Part shown: positions 17,663 through 26,151 of the stretch, in pieces
Layout of the letters: the number at the start of each line of letters is the position of its first letter
How positions within the stretch are numbered: the stretch's first letter is position 1
Origin: Brachybacterium avium
GTDB taxonomy: Bacteria > Actinomycetota > Actinomycetes > Actinomycetales > Dermabacteraceae
NCBI RefSeq assembly: GCF_002216795.1
Contig: NZ_CP022316.1
Span: forward strand, 1,922,001-1,986,000
Direction of reading: 5' to 3'
DNA length: 64,000 nucleotides
Made by a program: the position numbers and the translations under genes
Notes under the pieces: model-generated
Told to the model about the DNA's origin: nothing
Database searches by the model: none
The model's input: only the letters and a program-made list of their open reading frames with translations

Positions 17663-18778
17663 ATGACTGTGACCACTATGGGCGGCCGGGCCGACTCTGC
17701 GCGCCGCCGCCTCGGTCATCGTGCGGGTGGCTTCATGCTTGCCGTCGTGTTCGCGGGAACGCTCGCTGCCTGCGGCTCGACGGATGCCCCGGAGGCTTCG
17801 GCCACCTCGGCCGCTGCAGGTGTGGGCGATGCGGGCGGAGCGGCCGAGCCCGCTGAGGTCAAGGTCGAGGCGCCCGACCTCACCGGTGTCTGGCATTCCA
17901 CCGAGGACAGCGTCTTCGTGCAGCGGGCGACCATCGCGGGTACCGCGATGACCATCGATTGGGTGCCGCAGGACGGGAGCCCGGATTCGAGGCTCTACTG
18001 GGTGGGGACGTACGAGGCTCCCGAGGCCGAGGGCTCGCATACATGGACCTCCACCAACGACCACAGCCGCACCGGCGCTGAGCTCCTGGCCTCCAGCGAC
18101 GACACCAAGGACTTCACCTACGAGGACGGGAAGATCAGCTACGAGGTCTCGGCACTGGGGGAGTCCGGGACCGTGACCCTCGAGCAGACGTCGTCGGAGG
18201 TCCCCGCCGATGCGGCCGACTCCGTCGAGGCCCCGGGCGACATCGAGGTGCTCGAGTCCGGGATCGCTGTCGACGGTGACTACGCCTGGGCGAGCGCGGT
18301 GGTGAAGCATGAGGGCCTGACGGGCGAGTTCGCCACCGTCCTCTTCAACGTCTACGACGACGAGGACGACCTCATCGTCTCCGAGGAGCAGGTCGAGGAG
18401 CTCGGGACAGAGGGCGCCACCTTCCCGGTCGGCACGCAGCTCGAGATCCCCGCAGGCAGCTCCCCGGCACGTGTCGAGGCCACGGTGAGCGCGAGCGACT
18501 ACGGAAGCAACAGCGAAGCCAGGGCGGGAATCGCCCCGATCGAAGCGTCGGCCGACGACCCGCAGTTCCTCATTCAGAACACGACCGACGAGAACTGGGA
18601 GGAGCCGCGCGTCCAGATCCTCTGTCGTGACGATGCGGGTGAGATCGCGGGTGGAGGCTCGGAGTACCCGAACATGATCCCGGCCGGCGGCGAGTTGCTG
18701 CTGTCGGACGCATACCTGATCACCAGCGACGAGGCTGCCAGCTGTGAGGCGTACGTCCTGCTTCCGCTGGAGATGTGA
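17663..18778 (+). CDS. Secreted lipoprotein, unknown function
   Basis: 371 residues. ATG 17663 is preceded by GGGAGGAATAG. A signal peptide ends in the lipobox LAAC with Cys near 37, then an Ala/Gly/Glu linker. Residues about 70-160 resemble a lipocalin-like or sugar-shell domain (LTGVWHSTEDSVFVQRATIAG) and residues 170-370 a beta-rich domain like FxLYD proteins. Acidic overall, fitting an extracytoplasmic protein anchored to the membrane. Function not known. Confidence 0.85.
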   Translation: MTVTTMGGRADSARRRLGHRAGGFMLAVVFAGTLAACGSTDAPEASATSAAAGVGDAGGAAEPAEVKVEAPDLTGVWHSTEDSVFVQRATIAGTAMTIDWVPQDGSPDSRLYWVGTYEAPEAEGSHTWTSTNDHSRTGAELLASSDDTKDFTYEDGKISYEVSALGESGTVTLEQTSSEVPADAADSVEAPGDIEVLESGIAVDGDYAWASAVVKHEGLTGEFATVLFNVYDDEDDLIVSEEQVEELGTEGATFPVGTQLEIPAGSSPARVEATVSASDYGSNSEARAGIAPIEASADDPQFLIQNTTDENWEEPRVQILCRDDAGEIAGGGSEYPNMIPAGGELLLSDAYLITSDEAASCEAYVLLPLEM

Positions 18779-18813
18779 CGGCTGGTCAGCTCCGCCGCTG
18801 AGCATTCCGCAAG

Positions 18814-18844
18814 GCCCTCCCTTCGGTTCTGCCTGAGGGAGGGC
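18814..18844 (+). terminator. Terminator hairpin after the lipoprotein gene
   Basis: Nine-base perfect stem GCCCTCCCT / AGGGAGGGC with a 13-base loop, 36 bases after the stop codon. No T tract. Confidence 0.6.
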
Positions 18845-18913
18845 GTGCGTCTGCCTCGCCCGGCAGCCCTCAGCCCTGTACCTCATCGCGGCACCGTGCG
18901 TATCGTGAGTCCC

Positions 18914-19830
18914 ATGAAGGCCTACCTCCTGACCGACGCAGATTCCGAGACCATCGCCCTCACCAACGTCCCCGTCCCCACGCCCGGCCCCGGAGAGCTG
19001 CTGGTGCGCCTCCAGGCGATCGGGGTCGGGATCCACGACTCCTACTTCCTCCCGCCGGGCGCCGCCGGCGCCCTCCCCATCGGGATCGAGGGCGCCGGAG
19101 TGGTCGAGGAGATCGGCGGCGAGGTGCCGGGATATCACCCGGGGACCGGATCGCGTTCGTCAACGTCATGCAGCCCAAGGGTGGGACCTGGGCCGAGTTC
19201 GCGGTGGTCGATGCGCACTCGCTGATCCTGCCGCTCCCCGACGGGCTCGACATGGAACAGGCGGCGGCGCTGCCGGTGGCCGGCAACACGGTGCTGCGCG
19301 CCCTCGCCCCGCTCGGCGACCTGCCCGCGGGCGCGACGCTCTTCATCGCCGGAGGCGCCGGAGCCATCGGCACGCTCGCGGTGCAGGTCGCGCGGCGCCG
19401 CGGATGGCGGGTCGCGGCCTCTGCGTCGGCCCACAACCACGAGTATCTGCGCTCGCTGGGCGCGGAGATGACAGTGGACTATCACGATGATGGGTGGATC
19501 GAGGAGATCCGTGGCTGGGCACCGCACGGCGTCGATGCGGCCCTGGCCGTGCACCCCGGCACCAGCGCAGACGCCCTGCGCGTCGTCGCCGACAACGGGA
19601 GCGTCATCACCATCTCGGGCGACTCCGAGCCCTCCGAGCGGGGCATCACGCTGTCGATGATCGACTACGCCGCCGACGTGCGCGGTGAGCTGCTGGCGAT
19701 GATGGAGGGGGTGGTCTCGGGCGCGGTGCATCTGGAGATCGAGCACGTCCACCCGTTCGCGGAGGCCGCCGAGGCGCTCGACCGGGTGCGCACCCGGCAC
19801 GTGCGCGGGAAGCTCGTGCTGCGCCTCTGA
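18914..19830 (+). pseudogene. Quinone oxidoreductase-like (MDR family) enzyme, frameshifted
   Basis: Medium-chain dehydrogenase/reductase without the usual catalytic zinc cysteines, so probably an NADPH:quinone-reductase type. N-terminal GroES-like domain (VPTPGPGELLVRLQAIGVG; PIGIEGAGVVEEIGG), Rossmann domain with AGGAGAIGTLAVQVARRRGW. The frame breaks at about 19140-19144: ...PGYHPG should continue DRIAFVNVMQPKGGTWAEF, needing one extra base in a G run. Repaired length is about 305 residues, normal for the family. ATG 18914 lies seven bases after TATCGT, suggesting a leaderless mRNA. Sequencing error is a fair alternative to true loss. Confidence 0.87.
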
Positions 19831-19887
19831 GGCGCAGGCGCCACGGACTGAGTGCTCTGTCGGGTCCCGCGAGACGCCGCAGGAGGC

Positions 19888-19908
19888 TGTAAAGCGATTT
19901 GCTACGGT
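19888..19908 (+). promoter_or_regulatory. Possible LacI-type operator and -10 of the GH35 gene
   Basis: TGTAAAGCGATTTGCT (19888-19903) is an imperfect palindrome around a central CG pair, as in LacI-family operators, and is followed by TACGGT (19903-19908), a good -10 hexamer 37 bases before the glycosidase start. No LacI gene is nearby, so this is tentative. Confidence 0.35.
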
Positions 19909-19944
19909 CGGGGTCACGACAGCCCGCTCGATGAGGAGTCCCGA

Positions 19945-22900
19945 ATGCCGCAGTCCCACCAGTCCGCCTCCACTCTGAGCCGTCAGAGCTTCCTGCGGTT
20001 GGGGGCCTGCACCGCCGGAGCGGCCGTCGCGGCTCCGGCCGCCCTCGCTGCGGTCCCCGGCGATGCGCTCGGGCCGACCGCTCCGCAGGGCCGGGAGGCG
20101 ACGGACGGCCTGCTGCACGGCACCTCGTCCTTCCCCGGCAACGACGGCCGCGCGCACACCGTCACCTGGGACGAGCACTCCTTTGTCGTCGACGACCAGC
20201 GCCTGCTGATCTACTCCGGCGAGATCCACCCCTGGCGGGTGCCCGCACCGGCCCAGTGGCGCGACCTGCTGCAGATCGTGAAGGCCGCCGGCTTCACCGC
20301 GGTCTCCTTCTACTTCTTCTGGGGCCTGCACCAGAGCGCCCCGGGCGGCGATTTCGACTTCAGCGGGATCCGGGACCTCGACCTGCTGCTGACCATGGCG
20401 GCGGAGGAGGGGCTGTACGTCATCGCGCGGCCCGGGCCCTACGTCAACGCCGAGATCTCGATGGGCGGGCTGCCCGCGTACCTGACGAACCGGGCGGCAC
20501 CGCTGCGCTCGACGGACCCGGAGAACTTCGCGGACTCCTGTGCGTGGCTGAGCGCCGTCAACGAGATCATCGCCCGCCACCAGGTGACCGACGGCGGTGG
20601 CAGCGTGCTGATGTACCAGGTCGAGAACGAGCTGTTCGCCGAGAACCCGGAGAGCTCCGCGTTCCTGCGCGGCCTGGCCGATCACGTGCGCTCCACCGGC
20701 ATCACCGTGCCGATGTTCCACAACGACTACAACCTCGGCGGGCGCTTTATCGATGTCGAGAAGCACCACACCGACTTCTACGCCTACGACCACTACCCGC
20801 TGGGATTCAACGCCGGCGGTTCCCGGGCGCGGATCGGCGAGTCCGAGCAGACCTACCGCGAGATCAGCCCCGACACCCCGCAGTTCATCACCGAGTCCCA
20901 GGGCGGGGCGTTCACCCCCTGGGGCGCCTCCTTCGACTCCCACCAGGCCTATGAGTTCACCGACCCCGCCTTCACCCGCCAATGGGGGGTGCGGAACCTC
21001 GCGGGCGGCGTCACCGCCTTCAACTACTACATGGTCTTCGGCGGCACCAACTGGGGATACACCGGCTCCCCGTCCTCGGGATTCACCAGCTACGACTACG
21101 GCGCGGCGATCACGGAGGATCGCGAGCTGACCGAGAAGCTCGCCGTCCAGAAGGAGCTCGGCTACCTGCAGCAGGCCCTGCCGCAGATCGCGTCGATGGC
21201 GCCCGTCGCCCCGCAGGCCCTGCGCGAGGTCGACGGCGGCCAGATCCAGGCCTACCAGCGCGCGAGCACCGGCGACGAGGGCTCGGCGACGGACGACGGC
21301 CGGCCCCGGCTGCTCGCCTTCCGCCTGGCCGACTCCAACGACGAGACCGACACCCGCTTCGCGACCGCGCTGGTGCTCGGGGATCCCGAGGAGGCCGGTG
21401 GGCAGGCCCCGACGGCCGACGACCGCGACCCCGCGATCACGTATGCGGGGGACTGGTCACAGGTCGAGGACTCCACCGCGTCCGGGTCCACCCTGACCCG
21501 CACCGAGACGGCCGGCGCCACCGCCAGCTGGACCTTCACCGGCACCGCGGTCGACGTCATCACCGCCACCGGCACCGATCACGGCCGGGCCCGCGTCCTC
21601 GTGGACGGGCAGGAGCACGGCACCTTCACCAGCCACGTCGACACCGAGCAGAACAAGCCCTCCCAGGTCGTCAGCTACCAGGTCCAGGGCCTGAGCGCGG
21701 GGGAGCACACGATCGTCGTCGAGGCCCTCGGTGAGCCGGCCGAGGGAGCGGAGGGCACCGTCATCGCCCTCGACGGATTCGACGTCCCCACCGGCGGCGA
21801 GGACGGGAGCGTCGAGATCCCCGAGGGCGTGGTCGGCTGGGCCCGAGTGCCCCAGGACGAGTCCACCTTCCTGCAGCTGCACGGCCGGGATGCGCTGACC
21901 GTCGTCGCCGACACCGTGATCGGCGGCCATGGCCTGCTCTATTCGACCAGCGCCCTGTTCGGCCCGGCCCTGCCGCGGCGGAAGGGCCACCTGCAGTACC
22001 TGATCGGCCACGACGGGGACCCGGGCGAGATCGTGCTGCGCTACGCCGCCGAGCCCGAGGTCACCGCCCCCGAGTCCGTGAGCACCACCTGGGACGAGGG
22101 GACCGGGCAGCTGCGGATCAACCTCGTCCACAGCGACGAGCCCGTGCAGGTCGAGATCGCCGGCCGCCCCCTGACCTCGGCGGGCAACGATGGCACGAGC
22201 CGCCTGGTGCTGCGCGCGATCTCCCGCACCGCGGCCACCACCACCTGGTTCCTCGGCGGCCGCCCGGTGAACCAGAGCACCGTCACTCCCGGCGGCACCG
22301 ATGCGCACGTCGTCGTCGAGGGCGCGGAGCTGGCTCGCACCGTCGCCTTCTCCCGGGCCGACGCCGAACTCGTCCTCGGCTCGACGGACCGGGCCGAGGT
22401 GCGTCTCGACGTGCCCGACGGGGTCCGTCGCGTCATCGTCAACGGGAAGAGCCGGCCGGTCTCCGACGGCATCGCCACGCACCGGCTGGCGGCGCCGGCC
22501 GAGCCGGCGGTCCCGGATCTGGCCTTCCGGGTCGCAGAGGGTGCGCCGGAGGCCGCGGCGGACTTCGACGACTCGGCGTGGACGGTCGCCGACTCCACGG
22601 AGGGGTCCAACAGCTTCCAGGGCCCCGGGCGCGGAGGCATCGTGCTCGACTCCAACCACTACGGCTTCTTCGAGGGCAGCATCTGGTACCGCGCCGTCTT
22701 CACCGCCGGGAAGAGCCGAGAGCTCGTGCTGCGCGGCAACGGGGGCACCGGCCAGCCGGCCCAGGGCCAGGAACCGGCGTTCCTGCAGGCCTGGGCCGAC
22801 GGCTCCTACCTCGGCGCGGCGCCCGCCGTGGGGAAGGACCAGACCTTCACGCTGCCCGAGGCCGTCGCCGTCCCGGGCGCGGAGACGGTGCTCAGCGTGC

Positions 22901-23487
22901 TGGTGCACAACCTCGGCCAGAACCTCGACTGGAGCGACAACGGCCTCTCGAAGCAGAACCGCGGTCTGTTCGATGCGGTGCTGCCCGCCACCGGGGAGAT
23001 CACCTGGCGGGTGCAGGGCGCCGCGGAGATCGACGCCCGGCGCACGCTCTTTAACACCGGCGGTCTGCACGGGGAGCGCCACGGCTGGCATCTGCCCGAC
23101 CATGACGACTCCGCCTGGGAGGAGGCCTCGTCCCTGGTGGCGGACGCGCCCGGGGTGCGGTGGTACCGCACGAGCTTCGAGCTCTCCACGCCCGACGGCG
23201 TGGATGTCGCCTGGCGCCTCGCGCTGCGTTCTCCGCGCTTCGAGGACGGCCGCCGCGATGCCTGCCAAGCGGTGCTGTACGTCAACGGCTGGAACACCGG
23301 GATCTATATCGGGGACATCGGCCCCCAGAGCGAGTTCACGATCCCCTCCGGTTTCCTCGACCACAACGGGCCCAACACGCTCGCCGTCTGGGTCGCGGCG
23401 AAGGAGGCGGGGGCCGGGCCGGAGGGCATCGAGCTGGTCCCGGTCTTCGCCCGCACCGGATCGATCGGGGCGGCGCCGCTGGTGTGA
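19945..23487 (+). CDS. Secreted GH35 beta-galactosidase
   Basis: 1,180 residues, large for GH35 and similar in layout to fungal-type LacA enzymes. A signal peptide spans about 1-36 with SRQSFLRLG, close to a Tat motif but with Arg-Gln instead of Arg-Arg. The catalytic TIM barrel (75-420) has IYSGEIHPWR, acid/base Glu229 in YQVENEL, nucleophile Glu317 in FITESQGGAF, and FGGTNWGYTG. Beta-sandwich domains follow, including two jelly-roll modules near the C-terminus. It removes terminal beta-galactose from oligo- or polysaccharides outside the cell. ATG 19945 follows GAGGAG by eight bases. Confidence 0.93.
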   Translation: MPQSHQSASTLSRQSFLRLGACTAGAAVAAPAALAAVPGDALGPTAPQGREATDGLLHGTSSFPGNDGRAHTVTWDEHSFVVDDQRLLIYSGEIHPWRVPAPAQWRDLLQIVKAAGFTAVSFYFFWGLHQSAPGGDFDFSGIRDLDLLLTMAAEEGLYVIARPGPYVNAEISMGGLPAYLTNRAAPLRSTDPENFADSCAWLSAVNEIIARHQVTDGGGSVLMYQVENELFAENPESSAFLRGLADHVRSTGITVPMFHNDYNLGGRFIDVEKHHTDFYAYDHYPLGFNAGGSRARIGESEQTYREISPDTPQFITESQGGAFTPWGASFDSHQAYEFTDPAFTRQWGVRNLAGGVTAFNYYMVFGGTNWGYTGSPSSGFTSYDYGAAITEDRELTEKLAVQKELGYLQQALPQIASMAPVAPQALREVDGGQIQAYQRASTGDEGSATDDGRPRLLAFRLADSNDETDTRFATALVLGDPEEAGGQAPTADDRDPAITYAGDWSQVEDSTASGSTLTRTETAGATASWTFTGTAVDVITATGTDHGRARVLVDGQEHGTFTSHVDTEQNKPSQVVSYQVQGLSAGEHTIVVEALGEPAEGAEGTVIALDGFDVPTGGEDGSVEIPEGVVGWARVPQDESTFLQLHGRDALTVVADTVIGGHGLLYSTSALFGPALPRRKGHLQYLIGHDGDPGEIVLRYAAEPEVTAPESVSTTWDEGTGQLRINLVHSDEPVQVEIAGRPLTSAGNDGTSRLVLRAISRTAATTTWFLGGRPVNQSTVTPGGTDAHVVVEGAELARTVAFSRADAELVLGSTDRAEVRLDVPDGVRRVIVNGKSRPVSDGIATHRLAAPAEPAVPDLAFRVAEGAPEAAADFDDSAWTVADSTEGSNSFQGPGRGGIVLDSNHYGFFEGSIWYRAVFTAGKSRELVLRGNGGTGQPAQGQEPAFLQAWADGSYLGAAPAVGKDQTFTLPEAVAVPGAETVLSVLVHNLGQNLDWSDNGLSKQNRGLFDAVLPATGEITWRVQGAAEIDARRTLFNTGGLHGERHGWHLPDHDDSAWEEASSLVADAPGVRWYRTSFELSTPDGVDVAWRLALRSPRFEDGRRDACQAVLYVNGWNTGIYIGDIGPQSEFTIPSGFLDHNGPNTLAVWVAAKEAGAGPEGIELVPVFARTGSIGAAPLV

Positions 23488-23493
23488 GGTGGA

Positions 23494-23521
23494 GGGGGTC
23501 CGGGATGCTCGCCGGGCCCCC
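23494..23521 (+). terminator. Terminator hairpin after the GH35 gene
   Basis: Stem GGGGG-T-CCGG pairing with CCGG-G-CCCCC, loop of eight bases, six bases after the GH35 stop. Confidence 0.6.
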
Positions 23522-23635
23522 AGCCGATGCCGGTGGCGCCCCGGATTGAGCAATCTTTCACGTTCCGTGAGCATTCGCCCAGGTGGGTCGATGCACGGGG
23601 TGCGCATCCCGGAAGGGCCGTGATACTGATCGATC

Positions 23636-24205
23636 ATGCTCACATCACGCACCCTCCGCACCAGCGCGGCCGCCGCCGCCCTCATCCTCTCCCTCGCCGC
23701 CTGTGGCGCCTCGCAGGATGAGAGCCCGACGGCGAGCGACGACGGCGGCGTGGAGGCCTCGGAGACCACGCAGGCTGCGCCGGAGTCGACCGAGGAGGAC
23801 AGCGAGGCTGCCGAGGACGAGGACGAGTCCTCGCCCGCCGAGGAGGAGACCTCCGAGCAGGAGGACGCGACCGAGGACGCCGCCGCAGACGCGGAGGCCG
23901 GCACCCTGACCATCACGCTGGATGGTGAGGAGACCACCTTCACGCCGGACATCGTGCGCTGCAGCGGTGAGCCCGGCACGATCCGCAACGTCATCATCAA
24001 GATGGAGGAGGACGAGCTCCCGCTGGTCAAGGTGACGCCGGGCGAGTTCGCCATGGTGAAGCTCGGTAATCAGGGCGAGCCGGAGAAGAGCTCCTCGACG
24101 AAGAACATCACCGCCGAGGACGAGACGGTCAGCTTCGACGACGCGAAGATCGGTGACGCCGTGGTCGACGGCACCCTCCCGTGCCTGCAGGTCGAGGACG
24201 ACTGA
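23636..24205 (+). CDS. Acidic lipoprotein, unknown function
   Basis: 189 residues. Lipobox LAAC with Cys23 after a short signal peptide. Residues 25-90 are a long Glu/Asp/Ser/Ala low-complexity linker; residues 90-185 form a compact domain (TLTITLDGEETTFTPDIVRCSG ... LPCLQVED) with two Cys that could pair. This domain type occurs in many actinobacterial surface lipoproteins of unknown role. No clear ribosome site; TGATACTG lies close upstream. Confidence 0.8.
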   Translation: MLTSRTLRTSAAAAALILSLAACGASQDESPTASDDGGVEASETTQAAPESTEEDSEAAEDEDESSPAEEETSEQEDATEDAAADAEAGTLTITLDGEETTFTPDIVRCSGEPGTIRNVIIKMEEDELPLVKVTPGEFAMVKLGNQGEPEKSSSTKNITAEDETVSFDDAKIGDAVVDGTLPCLQVEDD

Positions 24206-24222
24206 ACGTCCACCGCGGGGAC

Positions 24223-24246
24223 GATCGCGCCGCGCGGCGCGTGATC
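24223..24246. terminator. 16-bp GC palindrome after the lipoprotein gene
   Basis: CGCGCCGCGCGGCGCG (24226-24241) is a perfect 16-base palindrome flanked by GATC on both sides. It lies 18 bases after the lipoprotein stop and just before the predicted -10 (TAGGCT, 24251-24256) of the GH31 gene, so it may end transcription or act as an operator. Confidence 0.45.
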
Positions 24247-24262
24247 CTCGTAGGCTTCCGGG

Positions 24263-26035
24263 GTGACTTGCGACCCCACCAGTACTGACCGTTCGCCCGA
24301 GCCCGCCTCGACGCTGCTGATCCCTCTGCGGGATCAGGAGCGCTGGTGGGGCGGTCGGGTTGCCGACGCGCTCGCCATGCCTTACGGCGCCGCGGAGTTC
24401 GCTCGCGATCTCGCCGGTGCCGAGCCCGTCCCGGGCGGTGCCGCCGAGGGCAGCAACCAGGCTTCCCCGCTGCTGCTGTCCAGCAGGGGGCGCCGGGTGC
24501 AGGCCGATGGCCCCTTCCGCTTCCGGTTCAGCGAGAGTGCGCTCGAGGTCACCGGTGCGGGCGTGCGCCTGGAGACCAGCGGGGAGAGCCTGCGCTCGGC
24601 GCTGCAAGGCGCGCTGGAGGCCGTCGGCCCGCTCGACAGCGCCGCCACCTCGGCCGACGGCCCCGCCCACCCGCCCGGCGACGCCACCTCAGCCGACGGG
24701 GCTGCCCATCCGGCCGGTGGCGCTGCCCATCCGGCCGACGCCGCCCAACCGGCCGATACCGCCATGCGCCGTGGCGGCACCATCCGGATCGGCGGCCCGC
24801 TGCCGGACCGTGCGCTGTTCACCGGCCCGCAGTACAACTCGTGGATCGAGCAGCCCTTCCTGCCCACCCAGGACGGGGTGCTCGCCTATGTGCGGCGCCT
24901 GTTGGACGCCGGCATGCCGCCCGGGGTCGTGATGATCGACGACATGTGGTCGGCCGACTACGGCAACTGGACCTTCGACGCGGCCCGCTTCCCCGACCCC
25001 GCCAAGCTGGCGCGCACCCTGCACGACTGGGGATGCCGCCTGATGCTCTGGATGGTGCCCTACATCAGCCCCGATTCCCCCGCCTTCCGTCGGCTCGAGG
25101 GCGCGGGCCTGCTGCTGCGCGGGGCCGACGGCCACACTGCCCTGCGCCGCTGGTGGAACGGGGTCAGCGCCGTCCTGGACCTCTCGGAGCCGCGGGCCGT
25201 GCAGTGGTTCCACGAGCAGGCAGATGCGCTGCGGGCGCTCGGCGTGGACGGCTTCAAGTTCGACGGCGCCGACGTCGGCGACTTCCGGGACGACGACCTC
25301 ACCGGCGGGCTGAGACCCGTGGACATGTGCCGCCAGTGGTCGCGCCTGGCGGCGCGCTACCCGCTCAGCGAGATGCGCGCCAGCTGGGACATGGGCGGGC
25401 AGCCGCTCGCGCAGCGGGTCCAGGACACCCCGCCCGCCTGGGGCGACGCCGGAATCGGCAGCCTGATCCCGCGGATGATCGCCCAGTCCCTGATGGGCTA
25501 CCACTACTGCTGCCCGGACATGGTCGGCGGCGGCGAGATCAGCGCCATGCAGGGACAGGCCACCATCGACCAGGAGTTCTTCGTCCGCTACGCGCAGGTC
25601 GCGGCGCTGGCGCCGATGATCCAGTTCTCCGCCTCCCCGGCCCGGGTGCTGGACGCGGAGCACCTCACCGCGGTGCGGGCCGCCCTCCGGCTGCGCGAGC
25701 ATCACCTGGGCCGCCTCCTGGACCTCGCCGAGCACGCCGCCCGCACCGGGGAGCCGATCCTGCGCCCCATGGCCTACCACCAGCCCGGCCTGGAGGACGT
25801 CGTCGACCAGTTCATGCTCGGCGAGGACCTCGTGGTCGCCCCGGTGCTCGAGCGGGGTGCGCGCTCGCGCCGCGTCGTCCTGCCCGCCGGCACCTGGGCC
25901 GAGGCTGATGGGCGCCGCCACCAGGGGCCGACGACGATCGAGGTCGACGCCCCGCTGACAGCGCTGCCCGTCCTCACCCGGGTCCGAGAGCGTCGGCCCG
26001 CAGCCCCGCACAAGGGCGGCGCCGGACCGCGCTGA
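24263..26035 (+). CDS. GH31 family alpha-glycosidase
   Basis: 590 residues, no signal peptide. GTG 24263 lies six bases after TAGGCT, a leaderless arrangement. The catalytic barrel starts near 187 (GPQYNSWIEQPF) and holds VMIDDMWSADYG, LMLWMVPYIS, nucleophile Asp334 in KFDGADVGDF, and RASWDMGGQ. The C-terminal part (DLVVAPVLERGARSRRVVLPAGTW) is the usual GH31 beta domain. Between 125 and 168 there is a low-complexity insert of repeated ATSADG and AAHPA units. Likely cytosolic, acting on imported alpha-glycosides; exact substrate open. Confidence 0.9.
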   Translation: MTCDPTSTDRSPEPASTLLIPLRDQERWWGGRVADALAMPYGAAEFARDLAGAEPVPGGAAEGSNQASPLLLSSRGRRVQADGPFRFRFSESALEVTGAGVRLETSGESLRSALQGALEAVGPLDSAATSADGPAHPPGDATSADGAAHPAGGAAHPADAAQPADTAMRRGGTIRIGGPLPDRALFTGPQYNSWIEQPFLPTQDGVLAYVRRLLDAGMPPGVVMIDDMWSADYGNWTFDAARFPDPAKLARTLHDWGCRLMLWMVPYISPDSPAFRRLEGAGLLLRGADGHTALRRWWNGVSAVLDLSEPRAVQWFHEQADALRALGVDGFKFDGADVGDFRDDDLTGGLRPVDMCRQWSRLAARYPLSEMRASWDMGGQPLAQRVQDTPPAWGDAGIGSLIPRMIAQSLMGYHYCCPDMVGGGEISAMQGQATIDQEFFVRYAQVAALAPMIQFSASPARVLDAEHLTAVRAALRLREHHLGRLLDLAEHAARTGEPILRPMAYHQPGLEDVVDQFMLGEDLVVAPVLERGARSRRVVLPAGTWAEADGRRHQGPTTIEVDAPLTALPVLTRVRERRPAAPHKGGAGPR

Positions 26036-26151
26036 CGTCGGGAGCCCGATTGACCCCCGTCAGGTTCGAGATGATCATGGAGCCAGCCGCCACGATGGCG
26101 GCGTGACCAGCTGATCCCTGATCGCGCACCGGTCCCCGCAGCGCGCTCTCC

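Noticed and set aside
21457-24054. 865-residue open frame on the minus strand
   Set aside because: It lies opposite the GH35 gene and the lipoprotein, has Arg/Gly/Ala-biased composition without motifs, and is a by-product of GC-rich third positions.
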